Source: Limnobacter sp. (GTDB lineage Bacteria > Pseudomonadota > Gammaproteobacteria > Burkholderiales > Burkholderiaceae_B). From it: a stretch of 10,114 nt of DNA. Location of the stretch: assembly GCA_012032215.1 (NCBI GenBank), contig JAAURO010000038.1:1-10114 (forward strand), given 5' to 3'. Made by a program: the position numbers and the translations under genes. Of this stretch, positions 7,327-10,114 are shown one piece after another. Every line of letters begins with the position of its first letter. Positions within the stretch are counted from its first letter, which is position 1. The notes under the pieces were generated by a model. It searched no databases. It was not told the origin of the DNA and worked only from the letters and a program-made list of their open reading frames with translations.

Positions 7327-7475
7327 GTGTTCGCATTTCCAGAAAACAACCCCACCCATTGATAAAAAGGCAGTTCAAATTGGCAGCACCTAGCAGTGAA
7401 ACTTCAACTTTTGAACGCGCGCTACATAGAAGCAGTCGTCACAGGCATGCTAGCCCGCGCCACAAAGCCTGACTA

Positions 7476-7488
7476 AGCCCTGTGGGCT
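7476..7488. other. Short hairpin downstream of the GST stop
   Basis: AGCCC-TGT-GGGCT forms a 5-bp stem about 20 bases after the minus-strand GST stop. There is no T-tract on either strand, so it is at best a weak or Rho-assisted terminator. Confidence 0.25.
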
Positions 7489-7508
7489 ACACAATCAATA
7501 CCCCGGTT

Positions 7509-8122
7509 TTATTGCGGTTTGGTGTTTTCAAAGCTGGGGCGGTGCGCCAAACGGTCCGCATATTCGGCCACTAGCGGGTAGCGTTTGCGCCAGCCCAGTT
7601 CCGAAAACCGGAAATCGATATAAAACAGCGCACAACCCACCGAAATATCGGCCAGACTAAAGTGCTTGGTTAAATAAAAACCGGGGTTTGCCTGAAAGTG
7701 CTGCGTAAGCCAGTCCAAGGCGTTGTCGATTTTGCGCTCCTGGCGCATCAACCATTGCTGGCTTATCTTGCCCTCTTCGGCATGAAAACGCCTTTCAAGC
7801 AGCATGGCCACTGCGGCCTCGCTCATACCTGCGCCAAGTGCCTCCATGGTGCGCACCTGCGCACGCGCGTGCGGATCTGCGGGTAGCAAAGGCACGGTTG
7901 GCATCATGTATTCCAGTGTGCCGGAAATTACAGTGGAATCGAACACCGCTTGCCCACCGTCCAGAATCAGCAAGGCACCTTGCACAAGGGGTTGTAATCG
8001 GCAATGCGGGTTTCAGATTCCCAGACGTTTTCCAGGACAAATTCGTAGGCAATTTCTTTTTCGTCCAGCTGAATGCGTATTTTTCTGACGAAAGGACTGG
8101 TGGTCGATCCCACTAATTTCAT
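7509..8122 (-). CDS. Glutathione S-transferase, YibF-like, with one internal frameshift
   Basis: A cytoplasmic glutathione S-transferase-like protein of about 204 residues once repaired. The N-terminal thioredoxin-fold domain begins MKLVGSTTSPFVRKIRI, the YibF-like pattern, and includes the NPL-KVP loop whose cis-proline contacts glutathione. FDSTVI, the element carrying the glutathione gamma-glutamyl contacts, comes just after the break. The C-terminal helical domain contains the family block FSLADISVGCALFYIDFRF. The frame stops at 7967 right after KVP, while the next frame continues LLILDGGQAVFDS; adding one base at the CC pair (7974-7975 on the plus strand) restores KVPLLILDGG, as expected. 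ATG 8122 has GGAGA five bases upstream. A possible promoter (TTGTAA, 17 bases, TACCAA; 8191-8163) is weak. The gene is divergent from purB, a neighbourhood I recall from other betaproteobacteria. Confidence 0.85.
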
Positions 8123-8204
8123 GTTTTTCTCCGGTAAAGCCCGTTGTCGGGTAAGCCTGCTATTGGTACAGAGCAGCAAAGTGTCTTACAAATTGCCCTT
8201 TTGA

Positions 8205-9692
<1,488 letters not shown>

Positions 9693-9724
9693 AAGCAGGG
9701 CTCAACAAGCAGCCCACTCTCGGT

Positions 9725-9745
9725 TAGCCCTCTCCCCCCGGGCTA
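9725..9745. repeat. Inverted repeat downstream of purB
   Basis: TAGCCC (9725-9730) pairs with GGGCTA (9740-9745) around a 9-base C-rich loop, 33 bases after the purB stop. There is no T-tract, so it is a weak candidate for purB transcript end processing. Confidence 0.4.
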
Positions 9746-9746
9746 C

Positions 9747-9771
9747 CCTGCCCGTGGGGTTCCATGGCAGG
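9747..9771. repeat. Second inverted repeat between purB and the pilin gene
   Basis: CCTGCC (9747-9752) pairs with GGCAGG (9766-9771) around a 13-base loop. It lies directly after the preceding hairpin and has no T-tract. Confidence 0.35.
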
Positions 9772-9776
9772 CGCGC

Positions 9777-9796
9777 ATACCGGATAGTTCTGGTAT
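9777..9796. promoter_or_regulatory. Hairpin covering the prepilin start codon
   Basis: ATACCGGA (9777-9784) and TCTGGTAT (9789-9796) form an 8-bp stem, with one G-U pair in RNA and a TAGT loop. The stem includes the first two bases of ATG 9795 and the only GGA that could serve as ribosome-binding site. It could limit translation initiation or, as DNA, be an operator. Confidence 0.35.
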
Positions 9797-10114
9797 GAGC
9801 AAAACCGTTTATCCGCCGCACTCCACCACCCGTACCAGGCAGGCCCGAAAAGCCCGGCTGGCAGGGGTTTTACCATGATGGAACTGCTGATTGCCATGGC
9901 AATCATTGCACTGCTGGCCACTTTTACCGTGTCCCAGGGCGTGCGCACCGTAGAAACCACGCGCTTTACGCGCATGAAGACACCGACCTCGCAACTGATA
10001 GTGTCTGAGCAGAATCATCGGCAGATACATGGTCGCTATGCCACACAAATTAACAGCAGCGGTCAGGCTTCGGCCAGCACACTGGTTTTCCGGGCAGCCG
10101 AAGACTACAACATT
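9795..10114 (+). CDS. Type IV prepilin-like protein, start of gene (3' end outside window)
   Basis: A pilin-family protein cleaved and N-methylated by the PilD prepilin peptidase and inserted in the inner membrane for assembly into a type IV pilus or pseudopilus. The signature GFTMMELLIAMAIIALLA is the class III signal: a Gly before the cut, Phe at +1, Glu at +5 and a hydrophobic helix. It is read in frame 2 from 9866 to the window end. That frame has no start codon between the stop at 9785 and ATG 9875, which is inside the signal. ATG 9795 in frame 3 gives a basic leader (MSKTVYPP to ARKARLAG), which would join if the G4 run (9864-9867) had one more G. After the helix, a segment ending NHRQIHGRYAT resembles the alpha-1 end of PilE-like minor pilins. 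PilE, FimT or GspH types cannot be separated from this fragment. Confidence 0.75.

Larger units (their letters stand above)
7192..7508. other. Gene-free interval between fmdB and the GST gene
   Basis: This 317-bp interval has no convincing protein gene. The fmdB side holds back-to-back promoter-like motifs (7208-7256) and a perfect small hairpin, GCCACT-GAA-AGTGGC (7239-7253). A plus-strand intrinsic terminator lies at 7300-7326. From 7328 to 7508 I see only a weak 5-bp hairpin (7476-7488) shortly after the GST stop codon and nothing else. Confidence 0.6.

Noticed and set aside
7260-7472. Plus-strand open frame of 70 residues between fmdB and GST
   Set aside because: It starts at TTG without a ribosome-binding site, runs through the terminator hairpin, and its protein is basic and unlike any family.

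Overview
The window looks like a chromosomal stretch of a Gram-negative betaproteobacterium, probably of the order Burkholderiales. It carries an outer-membrane assembly factor (TamB), grxD followed by a 4-bp-overlapping ubiX, an fmdB/DUF502 pair, and a YibF-like glutathione transferase divergent from purB. Moderate GC and gene content would fit a Limnobacter-like or related genus, but that placement is a guess from memory.

Layout. Bases 1-2841 (+) hold the C-terminal part of tamB, broken by a frameshift at a T7 run and by several small indels in the first 110 bases. Bases 2912-3825 (+) hold grxD and ubiX, translationally coupled. Bases 3858-6186 (+) hold a large, A-rich orphan reading frame of about 775 residues if one extra A in an A8 run (5227-5234) is removed. 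I do not recognise its family. It converges with and overlaps by 26 bp the end of the minus-strand pair fmdB-DUF502 (7191-6161), which shares an ATGA overlap. Bases 7192-7508 have no gene but contain back-to-back promoter-like motifs and a good plus-strand intrinsic terminator, together a candidate small RNA of about 80 nt. Bases 8122-7509 (-) hold a glutathione S-transferase interrupted by one frameshift. Bases 8301-9692 (+) hold purB. From 9795 to the window end lies the start of a type IV prepilin-like gene, again needing one base of correction.

How the genes fit together. Most are housekeeping: envelope assembly (TamB), Fe-S cluster trafficking (GrxD), prenylated flavin for ubiquinone synthesis (UbiX), and purine synthesis (PurB). 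The orphan gene is the one element that stands apart, by its lack of recognisable homology and its A-rich composition.

Caution. At least eight single-base indels, nearly all at homopolymers, break otherwise well-preserved proteins. The simplest explanation is an unpolished or low-coverage sequence rather than eight biological frameshifts, so broken genes here should be read as probably intact in the organism.
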